From Baylisascaris procyonis (lineage: Eukaryota > Nematoda > Chromadorea > Rhabditida > Ascarididae): 64,000 nt of DNA. How positions within the stretch are numbered: the stretch's first letter is position 1; every line of letters starts with the position of its first letter. Positions 1 to 10,503 of this stretch are shown piece after piece. The DNA is taken from positions 62,001 to 126,000 of the forward strand of contig JAZARR010000149.1 of NCBI GenBank assembly GCA_037389465.1, written 5' to 3'. The notes below the pieces were generated by a model. It was not told the origin of the DNA. It saw nothing but the letters and a program-made list of their open reading frames with translations, and made no database searches. Made by a program: the position numbers and the translations under genes.

Positions 1-1098
1 TTGTAACAACGAAAGAGAGGTTAATGAAATGGCAGATTTGGGGGAGAAACGGAGAACAGTTCTTTTTTAAACTTTGAATAAGGACGTGAGAAATAAAGAA
101 ACGGAAAATGCATGGAGAGGATAGGAAGAGGATTCACTTTGGGTGGCGCGATACGTCATTTGACTATGTCATTTTTTGCCGTTCATAGAAGTTTTACTTA
201 TTGGATGTACCACGGTCATATTTAGGTTGATCATTTGTGTCACAATATTGGTGATGAAGAAAATTTCGAACAAATCATTGGGGGAGGGGAGTTGGTTATT
301 TGTTGATCCTTTCGAGAACTGAAAGTGAATTGTTACAGGGAAGTTGAAGAGTTCTTTTCAGCATTCCAGTCTTGTCGAGTAAACGAATGGCCGCTACTCA
401 TGAAATCTTATAGTTTGTCATTGCAATTGAAGGGAGGTGAGTAGTAGAGGGACAAATGGATCGGATTTAGATATCCGTACTGTGTTGCATGTTTGTTTTG
501 TTCTTCTTATTTATCCTTATGAGAACACATTTGTGTACATTCTGTTGCGCTTCATTCTCGTTTGGCAAAAAAGGCAAAAACGCATTGCAAAAGCTCCGGG
601 TCGCAAGACGTTTCGTAACAGTAGATGAGCCTACTGTAACGAAACATAGTGGCGAACGTCAGAGGCTAAACTCGAGTTCACAAACGTCATGATTATTTAG
701 AAGTATTCGGAACATGTTGGTGGAGTGGCTGTCAAAAGGTGCCGTTTTGTAGCTGGTTGCTTCTTTTCCATAATTTGAAAGAGATAGGGACAAACATTTT
801 TGCGGTGAACTATGGTGAACTCATTCAATGGGCGAGTTGTTCGGCGTGCTGTAGCTGGTTGGCTGTGTTAATATTGCGCTCTCAACAACCACTTCAACTC
901 TATTTGCCTAATATCCAACACCACAATTTGCGCAAGGTAATCCACTTTTTCCCAATATTGGAATGTTGACTAATGGCATTGTTTTGTTTGCCACAGATAT
1001 GCGGGTTTAGAGTTTTCTTTGGGAGAGGTAAGAGAGGCTGTCTGAGATTAGCGCAGGGAGGAGAGGAAGGGGAAACGTTAAGAGTTGGGAGAAAGGAA

Positions 1099-1105
1099 TA
1101 TATAA
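1099..1105 (+). promoter_or_regulatory. TATA-like element upstream of the structured RNA
   Basis: TATATAA sits 31 bp before the inferred start of the GC-rich RNA, the spacing expected for an snRNA/U6-type Pol III promoter. It is followed by TGACGTGA, which contains a CRE-like core. The same element is at 6857-6863 and 12615-12621. In an AT-rich genome a TATA match alone is weak evidence. Confidence 0.35.
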
Positions 1106-1129
1106 TGACGTGATATTTCCGCTGCAAAG

Positions 1130-1342
1130 TCCTACCTCACCGCCTCATCGTGGCGCAGCGGTGACACTGGCCGCCTGGCAGCTATGGTAGCGGGGCGTAT
1201 GCCTCGGCAGGTCTAACCATGCTACAAAGGTGCCAGGCTTCCAACCCGGGAAGGAGCAGCTCTCGCAGATTGGAGAGAGCGTCTCCTACACCCGAGGCTG
1301 GAGGCTAGCTAAGTGGAGGAGGCGAGGCGGACTAATTTTTTT
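1130..1342 (+). ncRNA. Candidate Pol III-type structured RNA, copy 1
   Basis: A GC-rich island of about 200 bp inside AT-rich DNA. It has a TATATAA box at 1099-1105, about 30 bp before the proposed start, a perfect A-box-like TGGCGCAGCGG at 1151-1161, a weak B-box-like GGTCTAACC at 1210-1218, and ends in seven T at 1336-1342, a Pol III stop. Predicted pairings: terminal stem 1140-1146 with 1324-1330; 1174-1180 with 1231-1237; 1187-1191 with 1221-1225; 1192-1196 with 1201-1205 around a GTAT loop; 1238-1242 with 1249-1253; 1259-1264 with 1275-1280, the last flanked by 1253-1256 with 1283-1286. I do not recognise it as tRNA, 5S, U6, SRP, RNase P or SL RNA. A tRNA-derived SINE is an alternative. 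The exact 5' end is inferred. Confidence 0.5.
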
Positions 1343-1849
1343 ACAGGTTTTCGTGTCCGAGGAGATTCGATAGAGATTGATGGTAGCGACGCGTTTCTTT
1401 TCTAAATGTGTGCTTTCTGCAGGACGGCTGGAAGGAAATCAGGTATTTTAACTTGAATCTCATTTGCTTGACATTTTTTATTCTAATTAAGAAGGAAAGG
1501 GGAAATGCGGAACAAATATTCCTTTGAAGAAAGTAGTTCTTAAGGGTCAGTATATGTCCGCGTATGGACTTTTATGCATCCAAAAAATCTGATTGCAGAC
1601 ATTTAGCGTGAAGGCCAATAGCAGAGTTACGGGTTCTACATTCTAACTGTGATAGATTTAGTCTTTGGTAGAGTAAGGAAAGCATCGCTTTTCCTCGAGA
1701 CGCGTCCACTATAAGAGAGGAGAGTTGTGAAGGCAGGGGAGGGGATTGGCAGATAGAAGACTGCTTATTGGATTTGTTTTATTAGTAGATAATTGGATTC
1801 GTTAGTAGCGCTCTTTCGAAAGAATTGACTTGCAAAGTGGTTTATTTCT

Positions 1850-3600
1850 TTTTGTTTGGTTTTATTTATTTCAGTTTCCTTTTAGTTTGATTTTCTGTTA
1901 GTTAAGTTTTCTTCCGATTTAGTTTAGGTCCGTTTTCTTTCAGGTTGCTTTTTTCTCATTTCAGTTTTCTTTTACCTATGTTTTATTTTAGTTCATTTTT
2001 GTTTTACTTTAGTTTTCTTTTAGTTTCGTTTTCGTTTGGTTTAGTTTTCTTTTCGTATTGTTTCTTTTCGGTTTAGTTTTCTTTTACCTAAGATTTCTTT
2101 TAGTTCAGCTTTGTTCCGGTTTGATTTTCTTTTAGTTTTGTTCTATTTTAGTTTAGTTTTCTGCTATTTTTGTTTCCTTTTGGTTTAGTTTTCTTCTAGT
2201 TTAGTTTCCTTTAGTGTTCTTTCTTTTTAATTTGATTTTTTTTTCACTTTATTTTTCTTTTAGTTCAGCTTTGTTTTAGTTCAGTTTTCCTTTAGTTTCG
2301 TTTACTTTTGGCTTACCTTTCTTTTAGTTTTGTTTTCTTTTTCTTTCCCTTTCTTTTAGCTTAGTTTTCTTCTGGTTTTTTTTCTCTTAATTTTGTATTA
2401 TCTTAGTTTAATTTACTTTTCTTTTATTTTTGTTCTTTTCCGCGTAATTTTTTCTTAGTTTAGCTTGCTTTTAGTTCACTCTTCTTTTTGTTTAGTTTTC
2501 TTTCACTTTAGTCTTATTTTTGTTTGGGTTTGTTTTAGCTTAGTTTCCTTTTAGTTCAGCTTTATTGTAGTTTAGTTTTCTTTTAATTTAGTCTTATTCA
2601 GTTCAGTTGCCTTTCAGTTTGATTTTCTTTTAACTTAGTTTTCTTCTAGTTTATTTTATTTTCGTTCTCTTTCAGATTAGTTTTCTTTCATTTTAGTTTT
2701 CTTTTATTTAAGCTTTATTTTGGTCTAGTTCTCTTTTACTTCAGTTTTCTTTTAGTTTAATTTGCTTCTCTTTTAGTTTAGTCCTCTTTTGTTTTAGTTT
2801 TGTTTTAGTTAAATTTTGTTTTAATTTTCTTTTCTCTTAGTTTAGCTTCATTCCAGTTTAGTTTTCTTTTAGTTAAGTTTTGTTTAAATCAGTTCCCTTT
2901 AAGTTCGATTTTCTTTTAGTTTAGTTTTCTTTCAGTTGAGTTCTCTTCTAGTTAGGTTGTTTTCTTTTAGTTCTGTTTTCTTTCAGTTTAGTTTTCTTTT
3001 GGTTCAGTTTTATTTTAATTTTCTTTGTTTTACTTTAGTTTTTTCTTTTAGTTAAGTTTTATTTAATTCATTTCATTTTAGTTTGATTTTCTCTTTGCTA
3101 AATTGTTTAGTTTATGTTCGTTTTCTTTCAAGTTACTTTTCTCTCACTTTGGTTTTCTTTTACCTAAGTTTTATTTTAGTTTAAATTTCTTTTAGTTCAG
3201 TTCTACTTTAGTTCAGTTACATTTTAGTTTAGCTTTGTTTTCTTTTTGTTTTCTTTTAGTTTACTCTTCTTTTCGTTTAGCTCTCTTTTAGTTAAGTTTC
3301 CTCTTAGTTTCGTTTTCTTTTTTTATTTAGTTAAGTTTTCTTTTAGTTTAATTGTTGTCTTTTAGTTTTGTTTTCTCTTAGTTCAGTTTTCTTTTAGTTT
3401 AATTTTCTTTTGGTTTAGTTTTCTTCTATTTCAGCTTTCTTTTAGTTCACTTTTCTTTTGTTTTTTTCTTTTTCTTCTGTTTTTATTTATTTTTCTTTTA
3501 GTTTAGTTTCATTTAGTCTAGTTTTGTTTTAGTTGACTTTTCTTTTAGCTTAGTTTCCTTTTCGTTTTTTTTCTCTTCATTTTATTTCCTTGACCTTATT
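1850..3600. repeat. TTTTCTTTTAGTTT-type degenerate satellite, copy 1
   Basis: About 1.75 kb of degenerate short repeats with the core TTTTCTTTTAGTTTAG, roughly 10-17 bp per step. The + strand is extremely T-rich and A occurs mostly in the TAG of TTTTAG. It resembles a long run of polypyrimidine tracts followed by AG. No coding capacity. Confidence 0.9.
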
Positions 3601-4550
3601 CGTTTTGTTTAATCTATTTTATTTACTTTATTTATTTCACTTCACCTATTTCATTCGTCTTATTTTATTCGTTGTATTATTTCGTCTCATTTATCTCATT
3701 TATTTCATTTTTTTTCTTTTATTTCATTAATTTTTTTCATTTTATTTTTTTCTCTAAATTTAATTCATTTAAACTATCTTTTTAAATTCATTTTATTTAT
3801 TTTGTTTCAACTGCTTTATTCACTTTTATCTTATTTATGTTCTTTACTTTGTTTTATCTATTTCATATATTTCATTTAATCTATATTTTTTATTTTATTT
3901 TATCTATGTTATTTCGCTAATGATATCTTCTTCATTTTATTTCGTTTATTTCATTCATCCCATTATATCTCTGTTATTTCTTTATTTTACTGAAATTATT
4001 TCATTTTATTTCGTTTATTTTGTTCATCCCATTATATCTCTGTTATTTCTTTATTTTACTGAAATTATTTCATTTTTTTGTTTTGTTTTTTTTTTATTTG
4101 TTTTATTTGTCTCACGTATTTTGTTTCAAAAATTTTATTTATTTATTCAATTTATTTCATTCTATTTATTTTATTTATCTCATTCATTTTTATTTATTTT
4201 ATTTTATTTTCTTATTTTCTTCATTCTACTTACCTTGTTTATTTCATTTTATTAATTTTGTTTGTTTTATTTTATTCGTATTATTTATTGTTCTAATTAT
4301 TTTATTCTTTTCATTATGTTCATTTCGTTTGTTTTATTTAATTCAACTTATGTGTTTTATTTGATTTATTTTATTCTCCTTGTTATATTTTATTTATTTT
4401 ATCTTCTTTATCCAATTTTATCTATTCGATTCGATATATTTAATTTATTCTTTTCTTTTTTACTTACATTTTAGTCTATTCTTTTATATATTTTTTTAAT
4501 TTCAATTAATTGGTCTTATTCTGTTCATTTCATTTTTTTTTTTCATTCCA
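3600..4550. repeat. ATTT/ATTTT mixed satellite, copy 1
   Basis: Tetramer and pentamer words (TTTAT, TTTTA, TTCAT) alternate irregularly, so that an A, or less often C or G, falls every 4-5 bases. It contains a near-perfect 60-bp direct duplication (about 3940-4010 against 4000-4070). Phe/Ile/Leu-rich open frames here are composition artefacts. Confidence 0.9.
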
Positions 4551-4745
4551 TTATTTGAAAAGAGCCAATCTTTGAAAAACCCCACCGTAGAGTAAAAGTG
4601 CTGTAAGAGGCAATTGACGTTTGAAATGTTGGAGAAAAGCCAAGTTTTCAAAAAGCGTTACAGTAAACGAAAAGCGCTGTAAGATAGAATGCAGGTTTAA
4701 AGTGTTGGAAAAAAGCCGATTTTTAAAATCTGCAGTGAATGAAAA
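4551..4745 (+). repeat. 76-bp minisatellite cluster in unit 1
   Basis: Units beginning GCCAATTTTT start at 4564, 4639 and 4715 (spacing 75 and 76 bp). A unit reads roughly GCC-A/T-rich start, CGTTACAGTAAACG, AAAAGCGCTGTAAGA, then GGTTTAAAGTGTTGGAAAAAA. The third unit decays quickly. Several words (AAGCGCT, GTAAACG) make it stand out from the surrounding T-rich DNA. Confidence 0.85.
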
Positions 4746-5129
4746 GAAGTTTCAATTATTTATGTATTTCATTTTATTTATTTTACTTATTCTATTTAGG
4801 TTTTTTATTTATTGTTCCATTCATATTACTTATTTCATTTAATTCAGCTTGTTTCTTTGTTTTCTCTATTTTATTTATCTCATGCCATTTATTTCATTTA
4901 ATTTCTTATAATTTATATATTTTGTTTTTTTGATCGGTTTGTTTTTCATGTGTTTCATTTCATTAATTTTATTTGTTTTATTTTGCTTGTATAGTCTGCT
5001 TAACCTCTTTCATTCTATTTATTTTATTTATTTCATTTTATCTTATTTTATATTATTTATTTCATTTGATCTCATTTATTATCTTATTATCTCTTATCTT
5101 ATATCTTATTATCTTATATCTTATTATCT

Positions 5130-5758
5130 CATTTGGATGCACGGAATATTGCAATTGTTGTTGCATACTTCTATTTGGTGTATCTTCTTGGACTGTGGAG
5201 TATCTAAGAAATATGAAAATATTAGTGCATCACGATATTCCTCTAAATTAGTACCTATTTGTCTACCTGAATAAGAAATTGACCGATTATCTAAAATATC
5301 CGCATCCGTGAAGCATATCGTAATTCTTCGATAGTAAACAAAATTATTTCACTCATCAGCAAGTATAATGAATGTTGTATGGCACTGTATATCTTCAAGA
5401 GCGTTAAATGCAGTGCTGACGATGATGGCACAACGCCGAAGTGTTCGATCCATGCGTCGCTTTGTCCTCACAGGAAAACTTACCTTAAGTTTAAGGTTAC
5501 AGCATAAAGGATTGATCGTTGGCTCACATACTTAGTATCCAGCGGTTCATTGAATAATATTGAGGAGTTGAAATAAGGTGATCGTTTTGAATCAATGTGT
5601 CATCTCATGATGGGGAAGGGGGAGGGCACTTGTTGATCCTTCCGAGCATCCAAATGGATTGCTAAGGGGAGGTAGAGGAATTCAAAGTGTCCATGCATGG
5701 TACGGATATTTTTTTACAAATTAATGCATGGAAGATATTCTCAAAATGTTACTAGTAA
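5130..5758. other. Mixed-composition tail of the tandem unit
   Basis: Ordinary-composition DNA closing the unit; repeated at 10888-11516 and absent from copy 3. It includes a perfect TTAAG/CTTAA-rich segment near 5482-5500 and a purine-rich GGGGAAGGGGGAGGG stretch near 5611-5625. No gene recognised. Confidence 0.6.
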
Positions 5759-6887
5759 TTGTAACAACGAAAGAGAGGTTAATGAAATGGCAGATTTGGG
5801 GGAGAAACGGAGAGCAGTTCTTTTTTAAACTTTGAATAAGGACGTGAGAAATAAAGAAACGGAAAATGCATGGAGAGGATAGGAAGAGGATTCACTTTGG
5901 GTGGCGCGATACGTCATTTGACTATGTCATTTTTTGCCGTTCATAGAAGTTTTACTTATTGGATGTACCACGGTCATATTTAGGTTGATCATTTGTGTCA
6001 CAATATTGGTGATGAAGAAAATTTCGAACAAATCATTGGGGGAGGGGAGTTGGTTATTTGTTGATCCTTTCGAGAACTGAAAGTGAATTGTTACAGGGAA
6101 GTTGAAGAGTTCTTTTCAGCATTCCAGTCTTGTCGAGTAAACGAATGGCCGCTACTCATGAAATCTTATAGTTTGTCATTGCAATTGAAGGGAGGTGAGT
6201 AGTAGAGGGACAAATGGATCGGATTTAGATATCCGTACTGTGTTGCATGTTTGTTTTGTTCTTCTTATTTATCCTTATGAGAACACATTTGTGTACATTC
6301 TGTTGCGCTTCATTCTCGTTTGGCAAAAAAGGCAAAAACGCATTGCAAAAGCTCCGGGTCGCAAGACGTTTCGTAACAGTAGATGAGCCTACTGTAACGA
6401 AACATAGTGGCGAACGTCAGAGGCTAAACTCGAGTTCACAAACGTCATGATTATTTAGAAGTATTCGGAACATGTTGGTGGAGTGGCTGTCAAAAGGTGC
6501 CGTTTTGTAGCTGGTTGCTTCTTTTCCATAATTTGAAAGAGATAGGGACAAACATTTTTGCGGTGAACTATGGTGAACTCATTCAATGGGCGAGTTGTTC
6601 GGCGTGCTGTAGCTGGTTGGCTGTGTTAATATTGCGCTCTCAACAACCACTTCAACTCTATTTGCCTAATATCCAACACCACAATTTGCGCAAGGTAATC
6701 CACTTTTTCCCAATATTGGAATGTTGACTAATGGCATTGTTTTGTTTGCCACAGATATGCGGGTTTAGAGTTTTCTTTGGGAGAGGTAAGAGAGGCTGTC
6801 TGAGATTAGCGCAGGGAGGAGAGGAAGGGGAAACGTTAAGAGTTGGGAGAAAGGAATATATAATGACGTGATATTTCCGCTGCAAAG

Positions 6888-7100
6888 TCCTACCTCACCG
6901 CCTCATCGTGGCGCAGCGGTGACACTGGCCGCCTGGCAGCTATGGTAGCGGGGCGTATGCCTCGGCAGGTCTAACCATGCTACAAAGGTGCCAGGCTTCC
7001 AACCCGGGAAGGAGCAGCTCTCGCAGATTGGAGAGAGCGTCTCCTACACCCGAGGCTGGAGGCTAGCTAAGTGGAGGAGGCGAGGCGGACTAATTTTTTT
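6888..7100 (+). ncRNA. Candidate Pol III-type structured RNA, copy 2
   Basis: Same sequence as the candidate at 1130-1342, shifted by exactly 5,758 bp, with the A-box-like motif, paired segments, terminal stem and T7 stop (7094-7100) all unchanged. No difference was seen over the structured core. Confidence 0.5.
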
Positions 7101-7607
7101 ACAGGTTTTCGTGTCCGAGGAGATTCGATAGAGATTGATGGTAGCGACGCGTTTCTTTTCTAAATGTGTGCTTTCTGCAGGACGGCTGGAAGGAAATCAG
7201 GTATTTTAACTTGAATCTCATTTGCTTGACATTTTTTATTCTAATTAAGAAGGAAAGGGGAAATGCGGAACAAATATTCCTTTGAAGAAAGTAGTTCTTA
7301 AGGGTCAGTATATGTCCGCGTATGGACTTTTATGCATCCAAAAAATCTGATTGCAGACATTTAGCGTGAAGGCCAATAGCAGAGTTACGGGTTCTACATT
7401 CTAACTGTGATAGATTTAGTCTTTGGTAGAGTAAGGAAAGCATCGCTTTTCCTCGAGACGCGTCCACTATAAGAGAGGAGAGTTGTGAAGGCAGGGGAGG
7501 GGATTGGCAGATAGAAGACTGCTTATTGGATTTGTTTTATTAGTAGATAATTGGATTCGTTAGTAGCGCTCTTTCGAAAGAATTGACTTGCAAAGTGGTT
7601 TATTTCT

Positions 7608-9358
7608 TTTTGTTTGGTTTTATTTATTTCAGTTTCCTTTTAGTTTGATTTTCTGTTAGTTAAGTTTTCTTCCGATTTAGTTTAGGTCCGTTTTCTTTCA
7701 GGTTGCTTTTTTCTCATTTCAGTTTTCTTTTACCTATGTTTTATTTTAGTTCATTTTTGTTTTACTTTAGTTTTCTTTTAGTTTCGTTTTCGTTTGGTTT
7801 AGTTTTCTTTTCGTATTGTTTCTTTTCGGTTTAGTTTTCTTTTACCTAAGATTTCTTTTAGTTCAGCTTTGTTCCGGTTTGATTTTCTTTTAGTTTTGTT
7901 CTATTTTAGTTTAGTTTTCTGCTATTTTTGTTTCCTTTTGGTTTAGTTTTCTTCTAGTTTAGTTTCCTTTAGTGTTCTTTCTTTTTAATTTGATTTTTTT
8001 TTCACTTTATTTTTCTTTTAGTTCAGCTTTGTTTTAGTTCAGTTTTCCTTTAGTTTCGTTTACTTTTGGCTTACCTTTCTTTTAGTTTTGTTTTCTTTTT
8101 CTTTCCCTTTCTTTTAGCTTAGTTTTCTTCTGGTTTTTTTTCTCTTAATTTTGTATTATCTTAGTTTAATTTACTTTTCTTTTATTTTTGTTCTTTTCCG
8201 CGTAATTTTTTCTTAGTTTAGCTTGCTTTTAGTTCACTCTTCTTTTTGTTTAGTTTTCTTTCACTTTAGTCTTATTTTTGTTTGGGTTTGTTTTAGCTTA
8301 GTTTCCTTTTAGTTCAGCTTTATTGTAGTTTAGTTTTCTTTTAATTTAGTCTTATTCAGTTCAGTTGCCTTTCAGTTTGATTTTCTTTTAACTTAGTTTT
8401 CTTCTAGTTTATTTTATTTTCGTTCTCTTTCAGATTAGTTTTCTTTCATTTTAGTTTTCTTTTATTTAAGCTTTATTTTGGTCTAGTTCTCTTTTACTTC
8501 AGTTTTCTTTTAGTTTAATTTGCTTCTCTTTTAGTTTAGTCCTCTTTTGTTTTAGTTTTGTTTTAGTTAAATTTTGTTTTAATTTTCTTTTCTCTTAGTT
8601 TAGCTTCATTCCAGTTTAGTTTTCTTTTAGTTAAGTTTTGTTTAAATCAGTTCCCTTTAAGTTCGATTTTCTTTTAGTTTAGTTTTCTTTCAGTTGAGTT
8701 CTCTTCTAGTTAGGTTGTTTTCTTTTAGTTCTGTTTTCTTTCAGTTTAGTTTTCTTTTGGTTCAGTTTTATTTTAATTTTCTTTGTTTTACTTTAGTTTT
8801 TTCTTTTAGTTAAGTTTTATTTAATTCATTTCATTTTAGTTTGATTTTCTCTTTGCTAAATTGTTTAGTTTATGTTCGTTTTCTTTCAAGTTACTTTTCT
8901 CTCACTTTGGTTTTCTTTTACCTAAGTTTTATTTTAGTTTAAATTTCTTTTAGTTCAGTTCTACTTTAGTTCAGTTACATTTTAGTTTAGCTTTGTTTTC
9001 TTTTTGTTTTCTTTTAGTTTACTCTTCTTTTCGTTTAGCTCTCTTTTAGTTAAGTTTCCTCTTAGTTTCGTTTTCTTTTTTTATTTAGTTAAGTTTTCTT
9101 TTAGTTTAATTGTTGTCTTTTAGTTTTGTTTTCTCTTAGTTCAGTTTTCTTTTAGTTTAATTTTCTTTTGGTTTAGTTTTCTTCTATTTCAGCTTTCTTT
9201 TAGTTCACTTTTCTTTTGTTTTTTTCTTTTTCTTCTGTTTTTATTTATTTTTCTTTTAGTTTAGTTTCATTTAGTCTAGTTTTGTTTTAGTTGACTTTTC
9301 TTTTAGCTTAGTTTCCTTTTCGTTTTTTTTCTCTTCATTTTATTTCCTTGACCTTATT
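7608..9358. repeat. TTTTCTTTTAGTTT-type degenerate satellite, copy 2
   Basis: Counterpart of 1850-3600 in the second tandem unit, matching it base for base apart from rare T-run length differences. Confidence 0.9.
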
Positions 9359-10308
9359 CGTTTTGTTTAATCTATTTTATTTACTTTATTTATTTCACTT
9401 CACCTATTTCATTCGTCTTATTTTATTCGTTGTATTATTTCGTCTCATTTATCTCATTTATTTCATTTTTTTCTTTTATTTCATTAATTTTTTTCATTTT
9501 ATTTTTTTCTCTAAATTTAATTCATTTAAACTATCTTTTTAAATTCATTTTATTTATTTTGTTTCAACTGCTTTATTCACTTTTATCTTATTTATGTTCT
9601 TTACTTTGTTTTATCTATTTCATATATTTCATTTAATCTATATTTTTTATTTTATTTTATCTATGTTATTTCGCTAATGATATCTTCTTCATTTTATTTC
9701 GTTTATTTCATTCATCCCATTATATCTCTGTTATTTCTTTATTTTACTGAAATTATTTCATTTTATTTCGTTTATTTTGTTCATCCCATTATATCTCTGT
9801 TATTTCTTTATTTTACTGAAATTATTTCATTTTTTTGTTTTGTTTTTTTTTTATTTGTTTTATTTGTCTCACGTATTTTGTTTCAAAAATTTTATTTATT
9901 TATTCAATTTATTTCATTCTATTTATTTTATTTATCTCATTCATTTTTATTTATTTTATTTTATTTTCTTATTTTCTTCATTCTACTTACCTTGTTTATT
10001 TCATTTTATTAATTTTGTTTGTTTTATTTTATTCGTATTATTTATTGTTCTAATTATTTTATTCTTTTCATTATGTTCATTTCGTTTGTTTTATTTAATT
10101 CAACTTATGTGTTTTATTTGATTTATTTTATTCTCCTTGTTATATTTTATTTATTTTATCTTCTTTATCCAATTTTATCTATTCGATTCGATATATTTAA
10201 TTTATTCTTTTCTTTTTTACTTACATTTTAGTCTATTCTTTTATATATTTTTTTAATTTCAATTAATTGGTCTTATTCTGTTCATTTCATTTTTTTTTTT
10301 TCATTCCA
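9358..10308. repeat. ATTT/ATTTT mixed satellite, copy 2
   Basis: Second-unit counterpart of the block at 3600-4550, including the same internal 60-bp duplication near 9700-9830. Confidence 0.9.
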
Positions 10309-10503
10309 TTATTTGAAAAGAGCCAATCTTTGAAAAACCCCACCGTAGAGTAAAAGTGCTGTAAGAGGCAATTGACGTTTGAAATGTTGGAGAAAAGCCA
10401 AGTTTTCAAAAAGCGTTACAGTAAACGAAAAGCGCTGTAAGATAGAATGCAGGTTTAAAGTGTTGGAAAAAAGCCGATTTTTAAAATCTGCAGTGAATGA
10501 AAA
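10309..10503 (+). repeat. 76-bp minisatellite cluster in unit 2
   Basis: Counterpart of 4551-4745 in the second tandem unit, with the same three unit starts and no visible change. Confidence 0.85.

Larger units (their letters stand above)
1..5758. repeat. Tandem 5,758-bp repeat unit, copy 1
   Basis: First visible copy of a long tandem repeat. The start of the window (ttgtaacaac) recurs at 5759 and 11517, giving a constant period of 5,758 bp. The window begins inside the array, so the true first unit is not seen. Order within the unit: mixed-composition DNA (1-1850) with a GC-rich structured RNA candidate, TTTTCTTTTAGTTT satellite (1850-3600), ATTT/ATTTT satellite (3600-4550), 76-bp minisatellite (4551-4745), more T-rich DNA (to about 5130) and a mixed-composition tail (5130-5758). 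The short open frames in it are not convincing genes. Confidence 0.97.

Noticed and set aside
437..1127. Four short frames (60-76 codons) conserved in all three tandem units
   Set aside because: They overlap each other on both strands and are identical only because the units are identical at DNA level, so identity is not evidence of coding. No family motif.
1130..1342. tRNA, SRP, RNase P or 5S identity for the structured RNA
   Set aside because: The A-box-like match is good but the B-box match is poor, the A-B distance is too long for a normal tRNA, and the conserved cores of 5S, SRP and RNase P RNAs are not visible.
3920..4255. Phe-rich open frames in the tandem units (also at 9677 and 15433)
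   Set aside because: Same composition artefact; frames change with single T-run differences between otherwise identical copies.
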